A stretch of DNA of 64,000 bases. It comes from Mauremys mutica. Lineage: Eukaryota; Chordata; Testudines; Geoemydidae. The notes under the pieces are model-generated. The model did not search any database, was not told the origin of the DNA, and worked only from the letters and a program-made list of their open reading frames with translations. Shown in pieces: positions 1 through 12,212 of the stretch. Each line of letters starts with the position of its first letter. The stretch's first letter is position 1. Where the stretch lies: NCBI RefSeq assembly GCF_020497125.1, contig NC_059072.1:302702781-302766780 (forward strand), read 5' to 3'. The position numbers and the translations under genes are program-made.

Positions 1-33
1 TGGTCTGACCCAGTGTGGCCATTCTTATTTTCT
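1..33 (+). repeat. LINE 3' tail fragment (CR1-like)
   Basis: The first bases match the end of a LINE tail seen more fully at 29268-29357 and 41661-41740: a block reading 'ggtctgacccagt..ggccattcttat'. Only the last ~30 bases are in the window, so the element continues to the left. Confidence 0.55.
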
Positions 34-1458
34 TATTACTTTAACATAGTTGAAATAAAGTAACAGAAAACCACTTTTCACATCTCCCTAAAAGACAATA
101 AAGAAAACACCCACATCCCCAACTTCCAGTTAAACAAAGACTTTATTTGCCACCCACTTGAACTATTTATGAACAAAATGCAAAATACAGCTCTTAACAA
201 TAAATTATTCTAACATTTTATATTAAGTGTCCCATTATTGTGAAGTCATTCGGTATTCGCCATAATAGCACTGATAATAAAAATTCATTTGGTATTCATG
301 CGGATGTTACATCTAGTGCCATTGGTATTCAACTGTAATTTAGCATTAGTTAATGGGCACTTAAAACGCAACCCAAATGATTTATATCACAGCACTTAAG
401 TGTTTCTCAAACTAAGTGTGCAACACTTATTTTACAAGTGTACTACAGAATAATTAAATAAGTGCATCTTACCTTCTATAGTTTTTGTTGTGAGACAGGG
501 AAAATCATTTAGAGGACTGTAATGTTAACAATTAACATACCGTACTACATGGAAATAAGCAACTGTATGTAAATTACTTTTACGTAAAAAAGAAAGAAAA
601 CAAAGACAGTGGTACTTACTTTTAAAATACGGGTTCATAGCGTATATACTGAATTAAAATCGAAAGCTGGATGACCAATAACACAAAACAGGACTACTAC
701 TTTCTTTGCTGACACTTGTGTAAAGGAAAGTGGAATCCCAGATCTCTTTTCTCATTTTCTTTGCTCATGCTTATGACAGTCACACATGCATGGACTTGGA
801 CAGCCACCCTAATGTGTACTATTATTACGTTTATACTGCTGTTTTTGCCAGCCATGAACTTAGAGTCAATACAAATGATTGATTGATTTTTTTAAAGATG
901 GACACAAAATAGATGGGAAAGAGTACCACCCATCTCTGGACTGAATATGCTTTACTGATTATTAAGAAAAGAAATCTTTATTTTATTTTCCAGCAAACTC
1001 ATATTACTATGACCATATAATGATACAACCAGAACAAATATCTATACTATATATCTGTTTTATTTACCAGACTTCAGTGCCTTCCTAAAAATGTATTGTT
1101 TAGTATGTGAAAGACTTAATTCTAAAATGTATTTATTTTAAATATCTTTGCTAATTTCACCATTTCATTTCATTATTTCAGAGTGGTAAACATATTCCTC
1201 TAATGATTTCCCATTTCTTGTACAAGAAAAATAAAAACACATTGCTCTCCAACTTAGTGTTATTTAACAACATTTATTGTAATGGGAGCAATGGGAGCAA
1301 TACATACTGAAATGAGATAGTATAATGGCTAGTTGATTAACTGCTAAAACTAGAGCAGTAAATATTGCTGAATGCTGTACGTCCAGCTACAGTCACACTT
1401 GTTCTGTGTCAATCCAGCTGTGAGATGATGGATAAAAAGTAATAATAAAATCACCAAC
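1..1458. other. ENOX1 intron 3' of the last visible exon
   Basis: AT-rich intronic sequence that follows the 1459-1565 exon in gene orientation. Apart from the LINE 3' tail in the first 33 bases I see no gene, RNA or recognisable repeat here. The remaining ENOX1 exons, encoding the C-terminal half, must lie beyond the left edge of the window. Confidence 0.6.
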
Positions 1459-1565
1459 CTCAGAATGCTTTCGCCAAATGTCTATGTTCTTTCGCTGAGC
1501 TTTCGAGAAATGGTCCCAAGCTTTTTGTCTGGTAGAAGCGTTGAAAACGGCCACAATCTGCTCAA
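1459..1565 (-). CDS. ENOX1: ENOX1 coding exon (fifth visible, helical region)
   Basis: A 107-bp minus-strand exon. It enters after an AG acceptor with two bases that complete the Phe codon split from the 28269-28481 exon, and leaves at GAG|GTTGGT on a codon boundary. It encodes FEQIVAVFNASTRQ.. through ..DIWRKHSE, which I recognise as ENOX1. ENOX2 differs here (VYHSAS.. in place of VFNAST.., and SVW.. in place of DIW..). The peptide belongs to the alpha-helical region C-terminal to the RRM in the ecto-NOX hydroquinone oxidase/protein disulfide-thiol interchange family. ENOX1 proteins are reported at the outer face of the plasma membrane. The reading frame is intact, so this is a functional exon. 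The next exon (expected to begin with residues like ELRNAQ) is outside the window. Confidence 0.93.
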
Positions 1566-2349
1566 CTTTGGTGAACAAGGAAGTCAAACAAGACAAGCAA
1601 TTTATGTTGTGATCACTATAGAGAATCAAAGCAAAGACACTAGGAGTCTATGGATGATGTCATTACTGAAATAACATCATCAATATCCATCCAATCATGT
1701 GTCTTTTGTACTTACATTTTATCAATGTTGGAGATGTCTCCCTTCAAGTCTGTCTCCATAACTTTAGTCTACACAAGTTACAAATATATACTGAAGAATT
1801 TGCATGCAGTTGCCTCTTGTGCATAATTTGTGTGCTGTGTGTATGTTCATATAAATGTTGGGGGAGAGGGGTTGTGTGGAGGAGGAAGAAGTGTTAGAGG
1901 CAAGGTGTGAGGTGGGCCCCACTCTAATAACATTATCCCAAAGAGGCCCTTTGAAGCTAGTGCAATGATCCCTAATTGCAACACTTTGAGGTGTAAGTAT
2001 CCTAAGTTTGGTCACATTTTTCACAACTAAAGGGGCGGTGCTACCAGCTGAGCTGTTGTGCTGTTCTATCAATTTAACCTGAATAAGCACCATTTTTGTA
2101 GTGAAGTTCTCTAAGATTTAGCTCTCTGGATTCGTTGGCTAAACTAGCATTGTCTGTTTTGTAAAGCTACCACGTTCTGTGTTTCAGACACTTTAAAGCC
2201 TACTAGAATCAAGGAAAGGATGGTGAAACTCGGTTCATGTCCCACTTCCTGTGCCACCTGAGCTGGTAGCTCCATATCTTACCTCATCCACACACCTAGT
2301 TGCTGTTTTCCTCTCCCCTGGTGATTCACTTCAAATCGTGGGACTTTAA

Positions 2350-2635
2350 GGCTATGTCTACATTAGAAACACTACAGTGGCTCTGCAGCAGTGCTGCACC
2401 TGCACTGCTGTTATGTGGACACTTACTACAGCGATGGAAGGTGTTCTTCCGTTGCTGTAGTAAATTCACCTTTCCAAGAGGCGGTAGCTAGATGGATGGA
2501 AGAATTTGTCCATCAACCTGGTTCTGTCTACACTGGGGCTTAGATTGGCTTAATGATGTCTCTTCTGTAGTGTGAATTTTTCACTCTCCTCAGCAATGTA
2601 GCAGGTCGACCTAACTTTCTAGTGTAGACTAGTCC
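2350..2635. mobile_element. Non-autonomous DNA transposon (MITE)
   Basis: About 286 bp with imperfect terminal inverted repeats: left GGCTATGTCTACATTAGAAA, right (reverse complement) GGACTAGTCTACACTAGAAA. It has no coding capacity. The flanking trinucleotides are TAA and TCA, roughly what a 3-bp Harbinger-type duplication with one change would give, but the superfamily is not certain. A fragment with the same kind of terminus occurs near 15275. Confidence 0.6.
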
Positions 2636-4097
2636 TCAGCCTTGGAGAATACAGTATTTGGAGCAAGCCTGCATTGGCTTCCCTAGAATGGGCTAGATAA
2701 TTTAATAGGTTGTTTTAATCTCTGACATCTATGATGTCTAACCAATGGATAAGGCCCATGGATGTTTCTACTAAAATGATGAGCAGTGAAACAGTTAGCA
2801 ATATTGATATTTAAACTTTCATCCTCAGACTCAAGAGTTAAACACACAGACAAACAGCTTGCTTCTCTTTGCACTATTGTTCCAAGCTATTTCCAGTTTC
2901 AGGAAGACAGCACTAGGTTGAGTCACATGAGGAAGCTTTTCTTTAAAATCATCAAGGCTGGTTAATTAACTGCTAAAAGTACAGCAAAAAATATGTTTAA
3001 TGAAATTTTAAACTCTGCTTAAACTACATAGACTGTTTAAGGAGTACTGGAACGGCATTCTGGTTCAAGCTCTGACTAGAGTCACAATAATTTCAGTATA
3101 TTAACACTTGTTTGGCTCCAAAGGTGGAGATATATAAGGATGGAATTAAATTGTATATATTTATTAAATTAATTTTAAAAGATTAGAGTACCCATGATTA
3201 TATGTATATAAATGAAGGCTAGAATTTAATGATTATGCTGCATTGGTGACCCCGGTGCACAGAGTATCCTGCTTAATTAACAATCTGTGTTTAAGTAGCA
3301 AATAGAAATTCAAATAGAAAAGATTCGCAAGATATGAGGAAGTGCTGGGTTTACCATTTTCCACTAAAAGGTATTAATAGGATCATCTGAATTTTGTAGA
3401 AACCTTTGAACTTTTAAGTGTTTAATTAAAAAGTTCTTTCTATAGGTGCTAACATCTATCAGAAATCTTTATCAGATCATTTCAGAGGCTCTCTTCAGTG
3501 AAAACTCAAGGCAGGAAGAGGTCACAGAGATTTCCTGTCTTTCTTTTATAGGCAAAGTGAAGAGTATACGGGAGGCCTTCTTCAATGATCAAAATTCTCA
3601 GGTGTTCAAGAAATAAATAAAAAAGTAAATGTTAAGTGTGCAATAAGCTAAAAAAGTCAAGCAGTTATGCACAATATTATCCAAGCTACAGCTCTGGATA
3701 TACATAAAGGGAAAAAACTAATAGAGAATGCTAAGTGCCCATTATAATTAACATAACAATTAATAATACTTAGCACTCATAGCACTTTTCATCCATAGAT
3801 GTGTCAGGATGGCTTGTGAATTTCCTAACATTTATATATTAGCTCTTATTATACTTAGTTATTTTCATTTAAAAAAATAATTGACTATGAATACGTGGAA
3901 CCCAATCATGCAGTCTTCACTCTGGCAAAAATTCTGTTGATTTTATTTGCCTAAGTCAAGTCTCTGGAAATACAGAGACGCTCCACTGACTTCAATCGAG
4001 CTATGACAATTTGCACCAGCTGAGGTTTTACTCCTTTGAGTTTCTCAGCTTCAGCTTAGGGTAAACCCATAGAGGAGATATCAGGTTCAGAGAACCA

Positions 4098-4183
4098 GAT
4101 TTTTAAAGGTATTTAGGTGCCTAAAGATGCAGCTACATGCTTAACTCCTATGCCTCCTAAATACCTTCTAAAAGCTGGCCCTC
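4098..4183. repeat. Short palindromic interspersed repeat
   Basis: The left arm reads roughly TTTTAAAGGTATTTAGGTGC and the right arm is a diverged reverse complement (CCTCCTAAATACCTTCTAAAAG). This is the layout of an old short MITE. A piece of similar sequence recurs near 54815. Confidence 0.4.
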
Positions 4184-4242
4184 TGAGCCTGATTCTTCCC
4201 TATATGAATGTATTCTCTGCCATACAGAGAATACTTAGAGAG

Positions 4243-4330
4243 GCAGAACCTCAGCTGGTGCAAATTGTCATGGTTCCATTGTAGACAATTGGGCCAATGG
4301 AGCTCTGACAATTTGCATCAGCTGAGAAGC
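4243..4330. repeat. Old palindromic amniote repeat
   Basis: Inverted repeat built on CAGCTGGTGCAAATTGTCA and TGACAATTTGCATCAGCTG, separated by a spacer containing two short 'ccat/atgg' halves. One half-copy lies at about 3975-4025. I know this kind of 'cagctggtgtaaat' palindrome as widely dispersed in amniotes; the class assignment (ancient DNA transposon) is inference. Confidence 0.45.
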
Positions 4331-4409
4331 TGCCCCAGAGTTCTCACTTCCAGTTTACTCATCCTTCCTTCAGAGATGAAGTTTGGCCAAACACATCTAA
4401 GGCCCTAGC

Positions 4410-4566
4410 TACTGACCCTGGCTCAGCCACCGAGTAACATGGCCAAGGTCCCTATTTGTAAAACGGGATTCATAATTCTTACCCATCTTTGTAAAGTTCC
4501 TTCAGTTCTCTGTGTGAACAGCATGGTAGAGTATAAGTGCTATGTACTACTATTAAGTATAATTAA
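4410..4566 (+). repeat. MIR-like SINE fragment
   Basis: Contains the MIR core and tail pattern: 'tggctcagccac', then 'tgtaaaacgggattcataattcttaccc', then 'ttgtaaagttcc', and a trailing 'agtgctatgtactactatta'. It is strongly diverged. Confidence 0.5.
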
Positions 4567-5713
4567 ATATTCACCAACGAACATCTGTATAAAATTATTT
4601 AATAAAACGTTCATTATCCATATGCAAAATTGCTTCTTGTTGATAGAGAATATACGTAATTGGCCAAATTTAATTTTAAGAACATCATTGTTCTGGAAGG
4701 ATGCAAAAACCCCAATTCTTTTTTCCTTCAATATTATTCAGATTTTTTTCCAATTTTCCTAAAAACTCACTCTAAGGCTTTGTGATGCTTTATGCGGTGT
4801 GTTTCACACAAAGGATTATTATACTATTGTTTTTCTGCTGAGTTTTAAACCCTGAAAACCAGAGTTGATATGTAGGTGTCAGCTAATGGTTCACAACTGC
4901 GGCATTACTATAAGATAATTTATTATAGGTGGAAACTTATATTAGGCATATTAAATAGAAATTACATCATCATTGTTCAATATTTGTTGCCATAAACAAA
5001 GTGGGCCAAATTATGATATTCCTCTTAAATGTAAATTAAAAAGAACATATAAATTGTAAATCTAAGCAGGTAGGGACAAAGAGGACTGATTGTAGGGAGA
5101 AGTGGAATATTTACAGTAGAAAATATGCCATAACATAGCATGTTTACTGAATGGAGAAAAGGTGGGGGTAAAGGGCTATACAGTTCTGTAGATAGGGAGA
5201 CTATGGGAGAACATTTGTTTTCCACTATGTATATTAAATACATTCTTTCAACTACCTACACAAGTTAAGGCTGAAATTGCATCTTGAAGTTCCAGTGACA
5301 AGAACAAGCAACTCAAATTGTGCTTTGCTTGATATTTCATTGATTATTATGCATAAACGAAGTTCTTATTCCTTTTATGCAATAAAAATGTACATAGGCA
5401 ACTGAATGTCTCCCAGTACTTTACAATAAAAGGAAACAATGAACAAAATAGAATCCAGCTTGGCCTAAACTCAAAACAAAAAATCAGAACTCATATCATG
5501 GACAACTAATTCCAAAATTGAAGGGTATAGAATGAAATGGTCCAAACACTAAACGATTGTAAGTGGAATAATGGAATATGCAGCAATTTATCTTAGAAAG
5601 ATTTTAAAATGCATGACAAGTGATACTGAAAATAAAAGAAGGATTTCACCCATAAAATTAAAGTTGAAAGGAAATTTTACAGTCAACATAAACATGATTT
5701 TGGAATAAGGATT

Positions 5714-6007
5714 CTAAGACAAGAATAATGTACATAGCCTGGTCTTGGTCAAAAGCCTTTCTGCTGAATTCTGAATAAGCTGGAGTCTGCCAATCAATTT
5801 GGCAGGGAGCCCAGCAAACAAAGAATTACAGTAGCCAAGGCTAGATGTTATAAATGAATGGATTAGCGTCTCCAGGTCAGCTGTGGATAGAAAAGGGCGT
5901 ATTTCTGGCAACTGTCCTGATATGCATTTTGTGACATATTGACTATGTTCCAGCACTGAGTCCAAGACCAAAATTACCCTCGGCAACTTGACATGTGATG
6001 TTGACAC
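5714..6007 (-). pseudogene. L2-like LINE ORF2 relic
   Basis: The minus-strand translation of 97 residues contains IRPFLSTADLETLIHSFITS followed by a stretch ending CNSLFAGLPAK and LQLIQNSAERLLTKTR. That is the characteristic segment after the reverse-transcriptase palm in L2-type non-LTR retrotransposons (typically 'HAFVTSRLDYCNALL..GLP..LQ.IQNAAARVLT'). The rest of the ORF is missing or unreadable on both sides, so this is a short dead fragment. Assignment to L2 rather than a related clade is from motif memory. Confidence 0.65.
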
Positions 6008-7473
6008 AATATTTCAGTTAAGTGGCAGAGTAAAGAAAGATACAGAATTTTATAATTAATCGGGTCCAAAGAGAAGTATTTAGGTTTCAATGGTATTTAC
6101 TTTCAGAAAATTATTTGTCATCTGCATATTAACAGCCAAAAGACAATAGAGCCCATTCATTGTTACCCAAGATACACTGCCAGAGAGGGAGAAACAGAAG
6201 TGAATGGCATCAGCAGAACAGAGCAGGTAACCTATAAAAGTTAAAAATAACACCCATGGGAAGAGTATAGAAATGCAAAGTACATATAGAGTAGCATATG
6301 TTGGAGTTCACTAATCAATTAGACATGCTATGATAGACCCCATAATGCATTTATACAATAGAAACCTACATCATACTGGCTGTGCAACTACATCTACAAA
6401 GAATAACCAGAAACCCTGGTTTGAAAAGAAAATGAGGGCAAAGAGAGAATGACCGTTTGCTACAACTCAGTCAGAAAATAACAGTTTACCAGGGTAAATA
6501 TACCTCTGTGTGATCAACTAACAAACTTGCTCAGAGTTGCTGCATTTTCTTCAGGTTAGAGCCACTGCATTGTGAAGGGAGGCTGCCACATCTGCCAATC
6601 CCATCTCACAGGAAAACTTATGGGAGAGCCTAAGAGAAGGGAAGTTCTACAAGGAGCCTCTTGAGGAGCTCCTCCCACATTGTGTTGGTGGGTGGGTGGG
6701 AGCGACGGTTTGTCACTGGGAAGACTAAAATACCCCCCTCCCTAAGTGCCAGGAATCCCAAGGGATTAATGAGAGACCACCGCCAGCCATGCAGAAGCTC
6801 TGTGTGTGTCCTGTTGTCTATTGGTTTGCTGGTTGCAAGGCTTCAATGGAGGCATGCTACCAGGGATACCCCCTTGCCATGTCTGCCCTCAAGGTCACCC
6901 TTAAAATGAAGATCGTCACCACCTGGGGGTTCTCTGGGAAAGGATCTGTTGCCCCAAGTTGCATAATGTTTCTTGGGATTTCTCCATGGTCTCAAGGGGA
7001 AAATGATGTGAGTTCCCCTTAAGTGCTCCATATCCAATGCAGGGCCACTTCCCACCACCAGCCCGACCAGCCTGTCCCTTTCCTCTATATGGATCTCAGC
7101 TTTGGAGAGAGCCATGAGCAGGGGTCCTGGGAAGGGAGATGCTGCCAGATAGGCACTGAAGCATACCTTCTGCATGAGAAGAGTAAGAAATGAGCATGAA
7201 GGCCCCTCTCTCTGCATGGATCTAAGGGGTATGATTCATCCCTCTCTTATTTACATACTCTGTCCTCATGAACTGGCCACAATGCATAATGTATCCAGTA
7301 TTAGGGGGTTTCTGGGTCAGGAACATTGACCCTAACCACAGTGCCCTCCTGGCCCACTTTACTATAGTCTTCCTCCCAGTCATTGCTAATTCTTAAATAA
7401 AAATCTCCCTTGGCTGGGATATCTAAAGGTCCTCCATACCCACAGAAAGGGAGTAGTGTCTAGGTGTACCATA

Positions 7474-7494
7474 TGTGTGTGTGTGTGTGTGTGT
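7474..7494. repeat. (TG)n microsatellite
   Basis: About ten uninterrupted TG dinucleotides lying just left of the 3' end of a minus-strand CR1 copy. Confidence 0.9.
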
Positions 7495-7525
7495 AGATAT
7501 ATCTATTTATACAAATACAGATTAT

Positions 7526-8060
7526 ATAGAATCATAGTTTTGTAGGACTGGAAGGGACCTTGAGATGTCATCTAGTTCAATTTCCTGCACTCATGGCAGG
7601 ACTAAGTATTATCTAGACTTTTCCTGACAAGTGTTTGTCTAATCTGCTTTTAAAAATCTCCAATGATGGAGATTCCACAACCTCTCTAGGAAATTTATTC
7701 CAGTGCTTAACCACCATGACAGTTAGGAAGTTTTTCCTAATGCCCAGCCTAAATTGCCCTTGCTGCAATTTAAGCCCCTTGCTTCTTGTCCTATCCTCAG
7801 AGGTTAAGAAGAACAATTTTTCTCCCTCCTCCTTGTAACAACCTTTTATGTACTTGAAAACTGTTATCATGTCCCCTCTCAGTCTTCTTTTCTCCAGACT
7901 AAACAAACCCAATTTTTTCAATCTTACCTCATAGGTCATGTTTCCAGACCTTTAATAATTTTTGTTGCTCTCCTCTGGACTTTCTCCAATTTGTTCATAT
8001 CTTTCCTGAAATGTGGCACCCAGAACTGGACACAATTCTCCAGCTGAGGCCCAATCAGCG
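7526..8060 (-). mobile_element. CR1 LINE, 5'-truncated
   Basis: The minus-strand reading gives the CR1 ORF2 C-terminus: MTYEVRLKKLGLFSLEKRRL, then [19 protein letters not shown] and a short KSRLDKHLSG tail. It is followed by the CR1 3' end (the plus strand starts 'atagaatcatag' and 'ggactggaagggacctt'). CR1 retrotransposes by target-primed reverse transcription and is almost always 5'-truncated, as here. The 108-residue frame remains open, so this copy is moderately young. Confidence 0.88.
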
Positions 8061-8183
8061 ACACACACACTCTTACAAAAATAGTTAGATTTTTAAAAAT
8101 CTGCTGCTGCAAGCTTCCACCTCACCCCCCACTGATCATATTTGTGCAAGTCCATGTTGGTTGTTAAGAAGTTGGGTGACTGG

Positions 8184-9102
8184 CAGGGCCGGCTCTAGGA
8201 TTTTTGCCGTCCCAAGCAAAAAAAATTTTGGCCGCCCCCCTTTTTTTTCATGGCCCCCGGCCCCTCACCAGCTCCACCCCTTCTAAACCCCTTCCCCAAA
8301 TCCCCAGCCCCGCCTCCTCCCGCGGGTGTGCAGCATTTCCCTCTCCATTGATTCCTGGGGCCCCCATGACAAACCACCCTAGCTCACCTCCGCTCTGCCT
8401 GCTCCCCCCCCCGGTGTGCCGCTGCTCCGCTTCCCCACGCTCTCTCTCAGGCAAGGGAGGGCGGAGAAGCGGAGCAGCGGCGCATTCAGGGGAGCAGGCG
8501 GAGCAGAGGTGAACTAGGGTGGGGGGCGCACAGGAAGTAGAGGAATCACTCCCCGCTCCAGCTCACCTCCGCTCCACCACTGCCGCCTCCCCTGAGCGCC
8601 CGCCGCTGGGCTTCTCTTCCCTCCCTCCCAGCCTTGCTGCACGAAACAGCTGTTTCGCAGGCAGCAAGCCTGGGAGAGAGGGGGGAGAAGCGGTGCAGCA
8701 GCGCGTTCAGGGGAGCAGGCGAAGCGGAGGTGAGCTAGGGTGGTGGGGCGCAGGAAGTAACAAGAGGTAGAGGAACCGTTCCCCACTCCAGCTCACCTCC
8801 ACTCCACCGCCGCCGCCTCCCCCGAGCGCCTGCCGCTTGGCTTCTCCTCCCTCCCAGACTTGCTGTGCAAAACAGCTGTTTCACGCACAGCAAGCCTGGG
8901 AGGGAGGGGGGAGAAGAGAAGTGGAGGGGGGGCGCTCAGGGGACCCGGTGGAGGCCAGCTGGGGTGGCAAGTGGGGGCGGCGGGGGCACTTTTTCCCCAG
9001 GCCCCAGAGTCAGCACCTATGATGGCCGCGCCAGAATGCCGCCCCTAGAAATGTGCCGCCCCAAGCACCTGCTTGTTTTGCTGGTGCCTGGAGCCGTCCC
9101 TG
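8184..9102. mobile_element. hAT-type non-autonomous element, GC-rich
   Basis: The element begins CAGGGCCGGCTCTAGGA and ends with the reverse complement of CAGGGACGGCTCCAGGCA. It is flanked by a perfect 8-bp target duplication GTGACTGG (8176-8183 and 9103-9110). An 8-bp duplication with CAGGG-type termini is diagnostic of hAT transposons. The 919-bp interior codes for nothing convincing. It is very GC-rich and made of three related hairpin modules starting at 8381, 8560 and 8790, two of them centred on AAACAGCTGTTT. The open frames in both strands here are composition artefacts. Confidence 0.88.
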
Positions 9103-11475
9103 GTGACTGGCAGTGATATTACCTGAGTTTTGCATGTAACTATATACAAATTACCTCATATAAGTAGAGGGAAAAAAACATTTATAAGTGTTTTTATCCA
9201 GTCCACCTTGCCTAGCCTTTCCTTTGCAACACTAATTATAACCACCCTCCCTTCTCATGATGTCCTTCCAATTCACTGTCATTGGAATGGGCATAATTTG
9301 GGGGCAGTGTGGGAGGGCACTGAGCCCCCCCAAACTGCCTGTGTCAGGCAGGCATGGAATTTGCCTCCCATGCATGGCCCCTTTGGCCTGGCTGGAGCTG
9401 CACCCCCAAATATATCAGTCAAACTATCCCTATGATCATTGGTTGCTGTCCTTCGGATGTGCTTTTCTCTTACCAAGAAACAGCATGAGGAAAAGATAAA
9501 GAGGGAACATCCTGGGAATACTGAAACTTCCATATGCCTCAGAATCCATAACAAAACACGCTCAATCACTTGTTCCAAAGCATTTATATTAATAATTAAA
9601 CAACACTTACTTCTAGAAAAGTAGAAACACTTCTTGTTGTATGTTGAAACAACAGAATGTACTAAAATTAAACAGAGCTCACCATGTCCTACAAGGGATT
9701 GCTAGGAAATCTGTCCAAAAAATAAATGTTGAAAGTCTTTTAAGATGTGAAATGTGGTTTAATTTACAGTGAAGAAACTGGCAGCCCAGTGTAACAAAGA
9801 GCTTTGGCACACTGCCATGCAATAAATCACTTGAATTTAACAAGACCACTACACCTACATGTCATTTCTCAGCAAACTGGAACCTGTCACCAGGCCAGTG
9901 TGACACAGTAGGGCAGGTATAGATGCACAGTACCTTCTCTGTTAATGCTGACATTGTACAGTAAGGAATAAAGCTTGTGGGCTATACTCTGACATCACAG
10001 AAACAAATCTAATACAAAGAAAGAATCTGTGCGTGCGACTGTCTTCATCACCTTGGCTGGATTTCCTGCTATCCCTAATGTACTGTGTGTAATTAGCTGA
10101 TCTCCTTGATAATTGGGATTGATGTGGTTTTTGTTGTAGGTGGCGGATGGTTCTGTAGATAGTCAAGACTGTCACAGCTACTTTTGTGTTTTTATCTCAT
10201 CAGGAAAGAGCTCCATGAGGAGGTCCTGAGAGGAAGAGGCCTCATAAATGTGCATGGGCTCTGACAGGTTCCCCTATGCATAGGGACTCTCCTGAAATAA
10301 CAACCTACCAGGGCAATAGAGCATGACAGCTTTATGAGGCTCCTTCTTCTCAATGAAGACCAGGACGGTACATTTGTTTCAAGTGTCAGATGGCTTCCTT
10401 TGCTGAGGAAAAAGACAGGGCCTCATTTGTCAGCCAAAAAGTCATCTGTCTCATCCGAAAAAAACTTTCTAGTTTCTAACGCTGGAAAATGTTTGCTTCC
10501 CCCTATTTTGCTCAAACCCTTCCAAGCCCCTATCTGTCATATGCACCCTGTGCCTTCCTCCTCTCCTTTGCTGCCTCCATTCTCACCCTCTCCCTTTTGG
10601 ATCCTTTCTCCCTCTCCATCTCCATCTTTCCTTTGCTCTCACATTTCTGCCCTGCTCACACCACCTCAAATATCTTTGTAATAATAAAAAAACTACTACC
10701 TTTGGGCCCAATCCTGTGAACACTTACTACCGGACAGAGCTCTCTAATGTGAGTGTTCCCAGTGAGGGCAGTAATCATGTCAGCCAGTAATATTAGCAGG
10801 GTCTGGTCCTTCATTTATAAACAACAAACTAAATCAAGTTTTAAAAGTGCAGCCATCATGAAGTGTGCCCAACTAACCAAAACATTCGCTCTATCTCACC
10901 GGTGTAACCCCTGTCCTCTCTTCCCTGCTCCAGTTCCTTATTATCTTCACTCACCACGTCATGTCCACACAGTATTTAGCTTCCACTTCAGCAAAGCATT
11001 TAACATCTTCTTAACTCCATAGCTATTCAGAAAAGCACTTCAGCATGTTCACTGACTTCAGTGGGACTTGAGCCATTGCTTCAGTGCTTTGAGACTTGAT
11101 CCTGTTAGGTGCTGAGTGCCCTCAACTCCGATGTAAGTGAACACCTTGCAAGATCAAGATGACTAGGGATGTACTGCTGAATTGAAGCCTTAAACTGAAA
11201 ACTCTTTAGAAGCTAACTCTTTTATTTGATTGTAAAGCACCACGTGCATTTATAGGCCTATATAAAACAATACATAAAAATAATAGTGAGATGTCTTATT
11301 AGTGAAATTCTGGCTCCACTGAAATCAGTAGCAAAACTCCTTTTCGCTTCGATGGGGCCTAAAATTACACAGTACTGGAGAAACAAAGGAATCCAAGATA
11401 GATGAAACACATGGAGGGAAGTGATTATTCCCCTCTATTCGGCACTGGTGAGGCCACCTCTGGAGTACTGTGTTC

Positions 11476-11872
11476 CACAGGCGCCAACTTTCCTTGGCGC
11501 CGGGAGGTGCTTGCACCCCCCTGCCCTGCCCCCAGCACAACCCTGACTCCTCCCCCTCCCTGCCCCTATTGGACTCCTCCCCAATTCTCCGCTCCTGCCC
11601 TGCATCTTCCCTGAGTGCACTGTGTTTCTCCTCTTCCCGCTCCCTCCCACTGCTTGCCGCACGAAACAGCTGTTCTGCAGCGCAAGTGCTGGGAGAGGGG
11701 GAGGTGGGAGAAGCAGGACTCGACGGCGCACTCAGGGAAGGAGGCAGAGTGGAGGCGGAGGTGAGCTGGGGTGGGGTGGGGGGGCGGAGAGCTGCCAGTG
11801 GGTGCAGAGCACCCACCAATATTTCCCCATGGATGCTCCAGTCCCGGAGCACCCACGGAGTCGGCACCTATG
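11476..11872. mobile_element. hAT-type element inside CR1 (family A, copy 1)
   Basis: The termini are CACAGGCGCCAACTTTC on the left and the reverse complement of CATAGGTGCCGACTCCG on the right. Flanks are CTGTGTTC (11468-11475) and CTGCATTC (11873-11880), an 8-bp duplication with two later substitutions. It is 397 bp and non-coding, with a GC-rich hairpin interior holding AAACAGCTGTT at 11664-11674. Sister copies lie at 20667-21032 and 48153-48534. Confidence 0.85.
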
Positions 11873-12212
11873 CTGCATTCAGTTTTGGGTCCCCCACTAC
11901 AGAAAGGATGTGGACAAATTGGAGACAGTCCAGTGGAGGGCAATGAAAATGATTAGGGGGCTGGGGCACATGACTTATGAGGAGAGGCTGAGGGAACTGG
12001 GCTTATTTAGTCTGCAGAAGAGAAGACTGAGGGGGGGTTTGATAGCAGCTTTCAACTACCTGAAGGGGAGTTCCAAAGAGGATGGAGCTCGGCTGTTCTC
12101 AGTGGTGGCAAATGACAGAACAAGGGGCAATGGTGTCAAGTTGCAGTGGGGGAGGTCTAGGTTAGATATTAGGAAACACTATTTCACTAGGAGGGTTGTG
12201 AAGCACTGGAAG

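Noticed and set aside
6661..7217. Cluster of overlapping frames on both strands (82-124 codons)
   Set aside because: No recognisable domain, no splice-site support, and mutually overlapping frames with ordinary intronic composition.
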